Shown piece after piece: positions 8,231 through 15,141 of a stretch of 23,692 bases of DNA (positions within the stretch are counted from its first letter, which is position 1; each line of letters begins with the position of its first letter). The notes beneath the pieces were generated by a model. It saw nothing but the letters and a program-made list of their open reading frames with translations, ran no database searches and was not told where the DNA came from. A program made the translations under genes and the position numbers. Origin of the DNA: an uncultured Corynebacterium sp. (lineage in GTDB: Bacteria > Actinomycetota > Actinomycetes > Mycobacteriales > Mycobacteriaceae); NCBI RefSeq assembly GCF_902489365.1, contig NZ_CABTZR010000034.1:1-23692 (forward strand), in the 5' to 3' direction.

Positions 8231-9189
8231 TAGTTGCCGGCCCCCTTGCGGGACTCGAGCTCGGTGGCCAGAGCCGGGGCGATCTCGTGGAGATCGCCCA
8301 CCACGCCGAGGTCGGCGATCTGGAAGAAAGGCTCGTCCTGGTCCTGGTTGACTACGACGATGGTCTCCGAGGTCTGCATGCCGGAGGTGTGCTGAATTGC
8401 ACCGGAAATACCCAAGCCGATGTAGAGCTTCGGGGAGACGGTCACGCCGGTCTGGCCCACCTGGTGGGCTGGGTCGTAGAAACCTTCGTCCACGGCGTCG
8501 CGGGTGGCGCCGACGGCGGCACCGAGGACGTCGGCAAGCGGCTCCACCACGTCGGCGAACTTGTCGCCCACGCCGCGGCCACCGGCGACGACGACCTTCG
8601 CGGAGGTCAGCTCCGGGCGTGCGGTCTTCACAGCCGGGGTGAAGGAGGTGACGGTGACGTCCTTCGCGGTAGCGGCAGGCAGCTCGAAGGGAGCGGGTGC
8701 CGCGGTGACCGGCTGGGGTTCAGCAGCCACGGAACCCGGACGCAGGGTGTAAACCACGGAGCCGGTGGCCGTGGAGGAGGTCTCGTAGGAGCCGCCGAAG
8801 ATGGTGTGGTGTGCGCTGCCGTCAACGTTGATGGCATCGACGTTGACCAAGGCACCAGAGCCCAGGCGGGCGGCGAGGCGGCCGGCGATCTCGTTGTTGG
8901 TCGGGGTGGCTGCTAGCACGATGGGCGCCGGGTTATTGGCGGCCAAGGCGTGGAGGGCGTCGACCTCCGGGGTGACGATGCGCTGCTCATAGTCGGCGGC
9001 GGTGGCCTGAACTACCTGGGCGGCACCGAAGTTGCCCAACTCGGCATCGAAGGAGGCGGCGGTGGCGGCATCCTTGGCCACGACGACGGCGGAGACGGTG
9101 CCGAGTGCGCGGGCGGCGGTGATGAGCTCGCCGGTGACGGGGCTGAGCTGCTCTGCTTCGTGCTCAACTAGGACATAAACGTGAGACAT
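8230..9189 (-). CDS. etfA: Electron transfer flavoprotein, alpha subunit (FixB/EtfA)
   Basis: The predicted protein has 319 residues, the usual length. The N-terminal domain (about 1-185) pairs with EtfB. The C-terminal domain holds the FAD-binding signature: GRGVG near residue 204, then a segment rich in G, A and D ending in LYIGLGISGAIQHTSGM, and the late NQDQDEPFFQIADLGVVGD stretch typical of EtfA. With EtfB it forms a soluble cytoplasmic carrier taking electrons from acyl-CoA or related dehydrogenases. It starts at ATG 9189, 11 nt after the etfB stop, with GGAGAAAACAC upstream as ribosome binding site. No dehydrogenase or ETF-quinone oxidoreductase gene is in the window, so its partners are unknown. 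Confidence 0.95.
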   Translation of the reverse strand: MSHVYVLVEHEAEQLSPVTGELITAARALGTVSAVVVAKDAATAASFDAELGNFGAAQVVQATAADYEQRIVTPEVDALHALAANNPAPIVLAATPTNNEIAGRLAARLGSGALVNVDAINVDGSAHHTIFGGSYETSSTATGSVVYTLRPGSVAAEPQPVTAAPAPFELPAATAKDVTVTSFTPAVKTARPELTSAKVVVAGGRGVGDKFADVVEPLADVLGAAVGATRDAVDEGFYDPAHQVGQTGVTVSPKLYIGLGISGAIQHTSGMQTSETIVVVNQDQDEPFFQIADLGVVGDLHEIAPALATELESRKGAGN

Positions 9190-9200
9190 GTGTTTTCTCC

Positions 9201-10001
9201 TTAACCCTCGATGAGATTCTTGGCGGCCAGGAAGTCCGCGACCTTGGCGGCAGCCACGGCCGGATCTGGGTCGGTGATGACCTCACCGGCGGTACGGGCC
9301 GGGCGCTGCGCAGAGGCGGTGACCGTGGTGGTGGACGGCACGCCATCGATGCCGAGGTCCGCCACGGCGAGGATGGTGACTTCAGCCTTCTTGGCGGCCA
9401 TCAGGCCCTTGAAGTTGGGGAAACGCGGCTTATCGGCCTTGTCGGTAAAGGACAGAATGGCCGGTAGGTTGGCGCTGAGCTCCCAGTGGCCGTGGGCATC
9501 CTCGCGGGTGCCGGTCGCGGTGGCACCGGCCAGGGAGGCCGCCTTGAGCTCCGTGAGCGCGGGCAGCTGGCGGTACTCGGCCAGCAGGCCTGCAATGAGG
9601 CCGGTGGAGGCATCCGAGGAGTTATTGCCCAGGGTGATGACCTGGACCTCACCGAACTGTTCTCCCACCTTGTTGATGGCGGCGTTAAGAACCCATGCGG
9701 TGGCCAGGGCGTCGGCGCCAGCGAGGGCGTCGTCCGTCACGTGCACGGCGTGGTCGGCGCCCATGGCCAAGGCCTTGCGCAGGGCTTCATCGGCCGCGGC
9801 CGGGCCCATGGTGAGGGCCACGACCTCATAGCCGGCGTCGGCGTTATCATCGCGCAGACGCAGTGCCTGTTCGACGGAGTACTCGTTGACCTCATCGATG
9901 ACGTTATCCACCGAGGTGCGGTCCAAGGTGTGGTCCGCCTCGAGGGTCTTGGTTGACCACGTATCCGGTACGTGCTTGACCAGAGCCACAATGACTGGCA
10001 T
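9201..10001 (-). CDS. etfB: Electron transfer flavoprotein, beta subunit (FixA/EtfB)
   Basis: The predicted protein has 266 residues. The start (MPVIVALVKHVPDT) and the early INEVNEYSVEQALRL-like stretch (here DEVNEYSVEQALRLRDD) are typical of EtfB, as is VVALTMGP with the following ALAMGADHAVHV. The nucleotide-binding TGLIAGLLAE segment lies near residue 140. It heterodimerises with EtfA. ATG 10001 is preceded by a purine-rich GGAAGGGGAAG stretch. It lies 34 nt downstream of the methyltransferase stop on the same strand, so it may be read from the genes upstream or from its own promoter in that short AT-rich gap, where I could not fix a clear -10. Confidence 0.95.
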   Translation of the reverse strand: MPVIVALVKHVPDTWSTKTLEADHTLDRTSVDNVIDEVNEYSVEQALRLRDDNADAGYEVVALTMGPAAADEALRKALAMGADHAVHVTDDALAGADALATAWVLNAAINKVGEQFGEVQVITLGNNSSDASTGLIAGLLAEYRQLPALTELKAASLAGATATGTREDAHGHWELSANLPAILSFTDKADKPRFPNFKGLMAAKKAEVTILAVADLGIDGVPSTTTVTASAQRPARTAGEVITDPDPAVAAAKVADFLAAKNLIEG

Positions 10002-10035
10002 GTGGGCACTTCCCCTTCCGTAAATTTTGAAACTA

Positions 10036-11187
10036 TTAGGGTGCGTAATTACCTTCGGTCGATACTACTCGCGGTCCGCACAACACCGCGACTCCCTTCG
10101 TTCCAATGCGTGTGACCACGAGAGTCTTGGCAGTCGAGCCTTTCAGTTTGAGCTTCTTGCGCAGTTGGTCCGGGTTCACGTCTTGCCCGCGTACCAGGAT
10201 TTCCAGCGAACCAACATTGTGGGCCGCCATGGCCGCCTTGAGTTTTTTCATGGGGACCATCTCGATGAATTCAAATCCAGAAGTGCCCTCTGGCAGGCGG
10301 TCACCGGTGAGGTAGGCAATGCGCGGGTCTAGCTGGTGCAAGCCTTCCCGCGCGGCGTAGTGGCGCACCAGCCCGGCGCGCACGATGGCGCCGTCGGGGT
10401 CGATGAGGAAGCGCCCCATGGGTCCCGCCTCAGGTAGTTCGTCTTCGTCGAGGTCATCCTCGATGACGTCCGTGTGTAGTCCTTCAGGCGTTGCGTTGAG
10501 AATGACCGCCCTCTTCCCTCTTCCCAGGCCCGGGGTATACAGGCAGGTTTCCTTCACCCTTCCGTCGAGGCTGACCACGCAGGCTAGTCCTTCCCATTCG
10601 GAGTGGTCGATGCCGGGTGCGCACTTGATGGCCATCTCGCCGTGGGTGTCCAGGAGGTCTGCCGGTGGTGGCAGGAGTTGGTCCAAGCGGGTGATGCGGT
10701 TGCCGCCTTGGCGCCGGGCGGGATCAGCGATGCAGACCTGGGCGGTCGTCGTTGTTGTCAGAGCATCTGCGCGGAAGACGGGGTGCTCAATGTTGTGCCG
10801 CGCCATGGCCACGCGGGAGGCGTCGAGGTCGCTGCCCACATATGTGCCGGGCGCAAAGGCTTGTCCCTCAGTGCCGATGGAACACGTGAGGTCGTGGACG
10901 AGGTCCACGTTGCGCTCCTGGAGGAATTGCGCGCGGTAGGCGGCCACTGCGGGTGGGGTGGCCTGTTGGGCGGAGTCGTGGTCCATGAGCCACCGCCCTG
11001 GCAGCTTTCCGGAGCTGCGTGCTTGGATGAGCTCGGCCACGGCACGCCCATAGTCACCGAATTGGGCCTGCAGCTTGGCGACGTCCCTCAGGTGCGCCTT
11101 CCTCGTCCCCTCCAGGTCCGCCGCGGCGACGTCGATGACGGCTGCATTCTCGCGCAGGAAGGCGACTTCGTCCAGGGTGTAGCTCAT
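10036..11187 (-). CDS. SAM-dependent methyltransferase with C-terminal THUMP-like domain
   Basis: A 383-residue protein of a family widespread in actinobacteria. The first 90 residues or so are helical. A Rossmann-type methyltransferase core follows, with DLTCSIGTEG as motif I (about 95-104) and GSDLD as the acidic end of strand 2. IADPARR (near 158) takes the place of the catalytic (D/N)PP motif. The C-terminal 90 residues resemble the THUMP-like domain seen in this family, with FEFIEMVPMKKLKAAMAAH and the late GTKGVAVLCGPR stretch. An RNA substrate is likely from the domain, but the target is unknown to me. The start at 11187 lies 11 nt after the NUDIX stop, so the two genes are probably cotranscribed. 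Confidence 0.85.
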   Translation of the reverse strand: MSYTLDEVAFLRENAAVIDVAAADLEGTRKAHLRDVAKLQAQFGDYGRAVAELIQARSSGKLPGRWLMDHDSAQQATPPAVAAYRAQFLQERNVDLVHDLTCSIGTEGQAFAPGTYVGSDLDASRVAMARHNIEHPVFRADALTTTTTAQVCIADPARRQGGNRITRLDQLLPPPADLLDTHGEMAIKCAPGIDHSEWEGLACVVSLDGRVKETCLYTPGLGRGKRAVILNATPEGLHTDVIEDDLDEDELPEAGPMGRFLIDPDGAIVRAGLVRHYAAREGLHQLDPRIAYLTGDRLPEGTSGFEFIEMVPMKKLKAAMAAHNVGSLEILVRGQDVNPDQLRKKLKLKGSTAKTLVVTRIGTKGVAVLCGPRVVSTEGNYAP

Positions 11188-11198
11188 GCTGTGCTTTT

Positions 11199-12026
11199 CT
11201 AGATGCGGTTGACGGGGAATGTGGTGAAGTACTCGCGGTAGCGCTCATCGTCCCGGGGATCCCCGATGATGGGGCGCAGATCGGAAAAGGAGGCATCGTC
11301 CAAGACTTCCTTAACACTGGAATAGGACGTGAGGCGTTTGAGCTGCGCCCAGGTGGGAATGGCAAGGCGTACCAGCCCGGCGCGCCAGCCGTCGAGAACC
11401 AGTTGTGGGTCGAACCAACCGGCGTCATCGGCCTCCCCTGTTTCGCCATCCGGTTCTTGCCCCTCGGGCAGCACACCGATGAAGAAAAAGGTGTCGAACC
11501 AGTGGTTATTATCCTCGCCCGCCCAGCGGGACCAGGGAAGGAACATGTCGGTGTCGACGCGCATGCCGTTGTGCTCTAAGAATTCGGTAAAAGAAATCTC
11601 GTGGGATTCCAGTAGTTCGCGCTCGCGGTGATAGCGCGAGGCGTCGGATACTAGGCCGTCTTCGCGAATGGCCAGCAGTGTGCCGGCCTCTTCGAAAAGC
11701 TCCCGGGCAGCGGCGAAGACAAGGGCATGCGCCTTGTACTTGGTCACGCCCATACGGCGTGCCATGGACACCACTGAGCGGCCTGCCCATAGTTCACCGG
11801 AGTCCCAAGAACGCGGTGGGAAGTCACGCGGGTCTACCCCGCCGCCGGGAAAGACGACGTGCCCGGGGTAATTGCGCATGGTGCTCACGCGCTCTTGGAT
11901 CCACACACGCAGGCCCTCAGTCGTATCGCGCAACAAGAGGACAGTAGCGGCCAGGCGTGCCCCGTTAAAGCCCGTTGTTTCGCCAGGGTCGATGGCGTCA
12001 AGACTGTCGTGGATGGACTGACTCAT
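11199..12026 (-). CDS. NUDIX hydrolase
   Basis: The predicted protein has 275 residues. NUDIX enzymes cleave a nucleoside diphosphate linked to another moiety. The core is visible as the FPGGGVDPRDFP strand-loop (about 59-70) and the helix AARELFEEAGTLL (about 105-117), which holds the REx2EExG metal-binding centre. An insertion of about 35 residues separates the glycine-rich loop from the helix, so the box is not the compact textbook form; the same occurs in the coenzyme A/NUDT7-8-like and larger NUDIX groups. The C-terminal half has a DDAGWFDP element that usually contacts substrate. The start at ATG 12026 has GGAAAG upstream. It probably leads an operon with the methyltransferase. The substrate cannot be told from sequence. 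Confidence 0.85.
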   Translation of the reverse strand: MSQSIHDSLDAIDPGETTGFNGARLAATVLLLRDTTEGLRVWIQERVSTMRNYPGHVVFPGGGVDPRDFPPRSWDSGELWAGRSVVSMARRMGVTKYKAHALVFAAARELFEEAGTLLAIREDGLVSDASRYHRERELLESHEISFTEFLEHNGMRVDTDMFLPWSRWAGEDNNHWFDTFFFIGVLPEGQEPDGETGEADDAGWFDPQLVLDGWRAGLVRLAIPTWAQLKRLTSYSSVKEVLDDASFSDLRPIIGDPRDDERYREYFTTFPVNRI

Positions 12027-12081
12027 GCAACTTTCCGTGTCTGCAGGCTGGGGGCAGAATTCGAGAGGTATACGTCGAGAA

Positions 12082-12122
12082 TGTGTACTGAGGTTGTGTA
12101 CTAAGAGTTATGTACTAGGGGT
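12082..12122. repeat. Three degenerate 13-14 nt direct repeats upstream of the NUDIX gene
   Basis: TGTACT occurs at 12084-12089, 12097-12102 and 12111-12116, each within a similar 13-14 nt unit of the form TGTGTACTgAGgT. The series fills the gap between the ABC ATPase stop (12122) and the NUDIX gene. A small palindrome GTATAC (12068-12073) lies between the repeats and the gene. Repeats at near-helical spacing suggest an operator, but this is unproved. Confidence 0.4.
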
Positions 12123-12970
12123 TAGCGGACTCGTCGGGCGAAGTACCTCTCCCCGATGCGATCCACCTGGATAGGTTGGTGGAAGGCTTTGGAAAGGTTT
12201 TCCGACGTCAGGACAGAATTAATGAGTCCTTTGGCCACGACCTTACCCTCATCCAGGAGCATCGCATGGGTAAATCCGTAAGGGATTTCCTCCACGTGGT
12301 GGGTAATCATGACAATCGCCGGGGCATCCGCATCCAGTGCCAAGTCCCCGAGGTAGCCCACGAGGTCCTCACGGCCGCCCAAGTCCATGCCGGCGGAGGG
12401 CTCATCCAGGATGAGCAGCTCCGGGTTGGCCATGAGCGCACGGGCGAGGATGACGCGCTTCTTCTCACCTTCGGAGAGCGTGCCCCAAGTCCGCTCTGCT
12501 AGGTGCGCGGCGCCGACTTGCTCCAAGATATCGTCAGCACGGGAGAAGTCCATGTCTTGGTAGTCCTCACGCCAGCGGCCGAGGACCGCGTAGCCGGCAG
12601 AAACAACGAGATCATCCACGCGCTCGTTATCCGGGATGCGGTGCTGGACGGCAGCGGAGGAAATACCAATGGCGGCGCGTAGGTCACGCATATCCGTCTT
12701 GCCCAAGCGCTCGCCCATGAGGAAAGCCACACCAGCGGACGGGAACTCTTCGGCGGCTGCCATACGCACCAGGGATGTCTTGCCCGCGCCGTTGGGGCCG
12801 ATGATGACCCAGCGTTCGTCGAGCTCCACCTGCCAGTCGACGGGCCCGACCAGCGTGCGCCCGCCGCGCCGTAGCTCGACGCCGCGGAAGTCAATCAACC
12901 AATCCTCGTCGGTTTCCATCAGTTCAGGGTCTTGCTGGCTCAATTGCTCTGGAGTGTTCACACGCACCAT
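12122..12970 (-). CDS. ABC transporter ATP-binding protein (no permease nearby)
   Basis: The predicted protein has 282 residues starting at ATG 12970. The open frame extends 139 codons further upstream, but that part lies antisense to glgE and has no family match. Walker A is GPNGAGKT (58-65), the signature LSEGEKKR is near 165, Walker B LLILDEPSAGMD near 187, and the H-loop is in MITHHVEEIP. The stretch WVIIGPNGAGKTSLVRM and overall form resemble the iron-siderophore/molybdenum-type group of ATPases (YlmA/ModF-like). The N-terminal 25 residues are acidic and poorly conserved in appearance. No membrane or binding-protein gene adjoins it, so it either serves a distant permease or is a soluble ABC protein. 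A GAAGGAAG purine run lies 9 nt before the ATG. It is divergent from glgE. Confidence 0.9.
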   Translation of the reverse strand: MVRVNTPEQLSQQDPELMETDEDWLIDFRGVELRRGGRTLVGPVDWQVELDERWVIIGPNGAGKTSLVRMAAAEEFPSAGVAFLMGERLGKTDMRDLRAAIGISSAAVQHRIPDNERVDDLVVSAGYAVLGRWREDYQDMDFSRADDILEQVGAAHLAERTWGTLSEGEKKRVILARALMANPELLILDEPSAGMDLGGREDLVGYLGDLALDADAPAIVMITHHVEEIPYGFTHAMLLDEGKVVAKGLINSVLTSENLSKAFHQPIQVDRIGERYFARRVR

Positions 12971-13015
12971 TGTGGCCGATATCTTCCTTCCCCGGTGAAA
13001 CTGACACAGCTGCAT

Positions 13016-13022
13016 TATTCTA
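13016..13022. promoter_or_regulatory. Overlapping divergent -10 elements of glgE and the ABC ATPase gene
   Basis: On the plus strand TATTCT (13016-13021) ends 6 nt before ATG 13028, placing a start site on that A. On the minus strand TAGAAT (13017-13022) would give a transcript starting near 13010 with a leader of about 40 nt to ATG 12970. The two hexamers overlap by five bases, so the promoters would compete. The -35 boxes are weak. Reading by eye. Confidence 0.4.
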
Positions 13023-13027
13023 TGGGC

Positions 13028-15034
13028 ATGACACAACGCCTTGGTATCGACGATGTCCGCCCCTCCCTTTCCGGTAACGCAGCCTCGAAGGCCGTTGTCG
13101 GAGAGGTCGTTCCTGTTACCGCGCTGGTGTGGCGTGAAGGCCACGATGCCGTCGCCGCGACACTGTCGGTGTGGAACACTGACTCCCCGTCCACCTCTGC
13201 AGTGACCATGACGGTGGATCCAGAGAATCCGGATCGGGTCCACGGCGTGTTGAGCCCGGCCACCGCAGGCCGCTGGTTCTTCCGCGTCGACGCCTGGTCG
13301 GATCCGATGTCCACCTGGCGCAACGCGGTGGTCAAGAAGATGGAGGCCGGTCAATCCGCGCAGGAGCTCAGCAACGATCTCTTGCACGGTGCCGAGCTCT
13401 TCGAGGAGGCGGCAATCCAGTGCCCGAGCGACAAGGCGGAGCTGCTCTTTCAGGCGTCGAAGGAGCTACGGGATGACACGGTGGACGTCGACAAGCGCGT
13501 GCGCACCGCGCTGTCCGACGAGGTCGCGGACGTCCTCCACCACCACCCCCTGCGCCACCTGCTGGTGGAGGGTGACATTCACGAGGTCCTCGTGGAACGC
13601 CGCGAGGCCCTCTACAGCTCCTGGTACGAGCTCTTCCCGCGTTCGACCGGCGGCTGGGATGACGAGGGCAACCCCGTGCACGGCACGTTTAAGACCACGG
13701 CACAGGCACTCGAGCGCGTGGCCGCCATGGGTTTCGATACCGTCTACTTCCCGCCTATTCACCCCATTGGCAAGGTCCACCGCAAGGGCCGCAATAACTC
13801 GGTGGTGGCCGAGCCCGGTGATGTGGGATCCCCCTGGGCCATCCAGGACCACTCCACCACGCACCCGGAGTTGGGCACCATGGAGGACTTCAAGGAGCTG
13901 GTCAAGAAGGCCACCGACTTGGGCCTGGAGGTAGCGCTGGACTTGGCGCTGCAGGCCTCCCCGGACCACCCGTGGGCCAAGACCAACCCGGAGTTTTTCA
14001 CCGTGTTGGCCGATGGCACCATTGCGTACGCCGAGAACCCGCCGAAGAAGTACCAGGACATCTACCCGCTCAACTTCGATAACGACCCAGATGCCATCTA
14101 CGCGGAGATCTACCGCATCGTCATGATCTGGGTGGAGGCCGGCGTGACCACCTTCCGCGTGGACAACCCGCACACCAAGCCGGCTAATTTCTGGAACTGG
14201 CTGATTTCCAAGGTGCACATCACGCACCCGGAAGTCATCTTCCTCTCCGAGGCCTTTACCCGTGCCCCGCGCCTTTTCGGATTGGCCAAGGCTGGATTTA
14301 CGCAGTCTTATACCTACTTCACGTGGCAGACCTCCAAGCACGAGCTCACCGAGTTCGCACAGATGCACGTGGAGCAGGCCGATATCTGCCGCCCCAACCT
14401 CTTTGTCAATACCCCGGATATCCTCCACGAATCCCTGCAGACCGGCGGGCGCGCCATGTTCGCCATCCGCGCCACTTTGGCTGCCACGCTCTCCCCGCTG
14501 TGGGGCGTGTACTCGGGCTTCGAGCTCTACGAGCACCAGGCCGTCAAACCGGGCAGCGAGGAATATCTCGACTCGGAGAAATACGAACTGCGCCCGCGCG
14601 ACTTCCAGGCCGCCGTTAAGTCCGGTGATTCCCTGGAATCCTATATCCGCCTTCTCAACCTCATCCGCCGCGAGAACCCGGCCCTCCAGCAGCTGCGCAC
14701 GCTGCGCTTCCACAACACCGATAACGAGGCCATCATTGCCTACTCCAAGGCCGATCCCACCACCGGCAACGTGGTGCTCGTGGTGGTCAACTTGGATCCG
14801 CGCAATGCGCAAGAGGCCACGGTCTTTGTGGATCTGGCTGCCGTGGGCCGCCACCCGGGTGAACACTTCACGGTGCAGGACACCATCAGTGGTGCCGCCT
14901 ACGAGTGGTCCGACCGCAACTTCGTGCGCTTGGAGCCACTGCGTGATGTCGCCCACGTCTTCATCCTCCCGCCTGCCCACCACGACCTGCAGGAGCGCAT
15001 TGCCTGGCGCCGGGTGAACGACTACCGCGCTTAA
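13028..15034 (+). CDS. glgE: Alpha-1,4-glucan:maltose-1-phosphate maltosyltransferase GlgE
   Basis: The predicted protein has 668 residues. It extends alpha-1,4-glucan with maltose-1-phosphate, made from trehalose by TreS-Pep2 or from ADP-glucose by GlgM. The N-terminal start MTQRLGIDDVRPSL is characteristic. The GH13 catalytic barrel spans roughly 190-560. The nucleophile is D379 in FRVDNPH and the acid/base is E408 in FLSEAFTR; the spacing of 29 residues equals that of the well-studied Streptomyces enzyme. A C-terminal beta domain ends in VRLEPLRDVAHVFIL. I chose ATG 13028 over ATG 13022 because it begins the conserved N-terminus and lies at the right distance from a -10 box. No Shine-Dalgarno sequence precedes either, so the mRNA may be leaderless. 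glgB follows on the same strand 106 nt after the stop, beyond a terminator. Confidence 0.95.
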   Translation: MTQRLGIDDVRPSLSGNAASKAVVGEVVPVTALVWREGHDAVAATLSVWNTDSPSTSAVTMTVDPENPDRVHGVLSPATAGRWFFRVDAWSDPMSTWRNAVVKKMEAGQSAQELSNDLLHGAELFEEAAIQCPSDKAELLFQASKELRDDTVDVDKRVRTALSDEVADVLHHHPLRHLLVEGDIHEVLVERREALYSSWYELFPRSTGGWDDEGNPVHGTFKTTAQALERVAAMGFDTVYFPPIHPIGKVHRKGRNNSVVAEPGDVGSPWAIQDHSTTHPELGTMEDFKELVKKATDLGLEVALDLALQASPDHPWAKTNPEFFTVLADGTIAYAENPPKKYQDIYPLNFDNDPDAIYAEIYRIVMIWVEAGVTTFRVDNPHTKPANFWNWLISKVHITHPEVIFLSEAFTRAPRLFGLAKAGFTQSYTYFTWQTSKHELTEFAQMHVEQADICRPNLFVNTPDILHESLQTGGRAMFAIRATLAATLSPLWGVYSGFELYEHQAVKPGSEEYLDSEKYELRPRDFQAAVKSGDSLESYIRLLNLIRRENPALQQLRTLRFHNTDNEAIIAYSKADPTTGNVVLVVVNLDPRNAQEATVFVDLAAVGRHPGEHFTVQDTISGAAYEWSDRNFVRLEPLRDVAHVFILPPAHHDLQERIAWRRVNDYRA

Positions 15035-15049
15035 GCTTTAAAGCCGCTG

Positions 15050-15102
15050 AAACCCCGCGTTGAACCCGTACCCCCTTCATAGGTAGCGCGGGGTTTCTTT
15101 TA
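15050..15102 (+). terminator. Terminator between glgE and glgB
   Basis: A 10-bp perfect stem, AAACCCCGCG (15050-15059) with CGCGGGGTTT (15088-15097), surrounds a 28-nt loop and is followed by CTTTT. It begins 15 nt after the glgE stop. The large loop lowers the strength, so some readthrough into glgB is possible. Confidence 0.65.
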
Positions 15103-15127
15103 GGCCCCGCGAGCGGGCGTTGTTCGG

Positions 15128-15141
15128 TAATTTGGTCTGTA
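15128..15141 (+). promoter_or_regulatory. Possible -10 and leaderless start of glgB
   Basis: TAATTT (15128-15133) lies 7 nt before ATG 15141, and no Shine-Dalgarno-like sequence is present between them or just upstream. This fits transcription starting at the ATG. No clear -35. Weak call. Confidence 0.3.

Noticed and set aside
6980..8233. 417-codon plus-strand frame opposite nifS
   Set aside because: Antisense to a well-matched desulfurase; no domain recognised.
12971..13387. N-terminal extension of the ABC ATPase frame
   Set aside because: The 139 codons lie antisense to glgE and show no ABC-like sequence; the protein is complete from ATG 12970.
13466..14983. Long minus-strand frame opposite glgE
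   Set aside because: A high-GC shadow frame; the plus strand has clear catalytic motifs and the antisense product has no recognisable domain.
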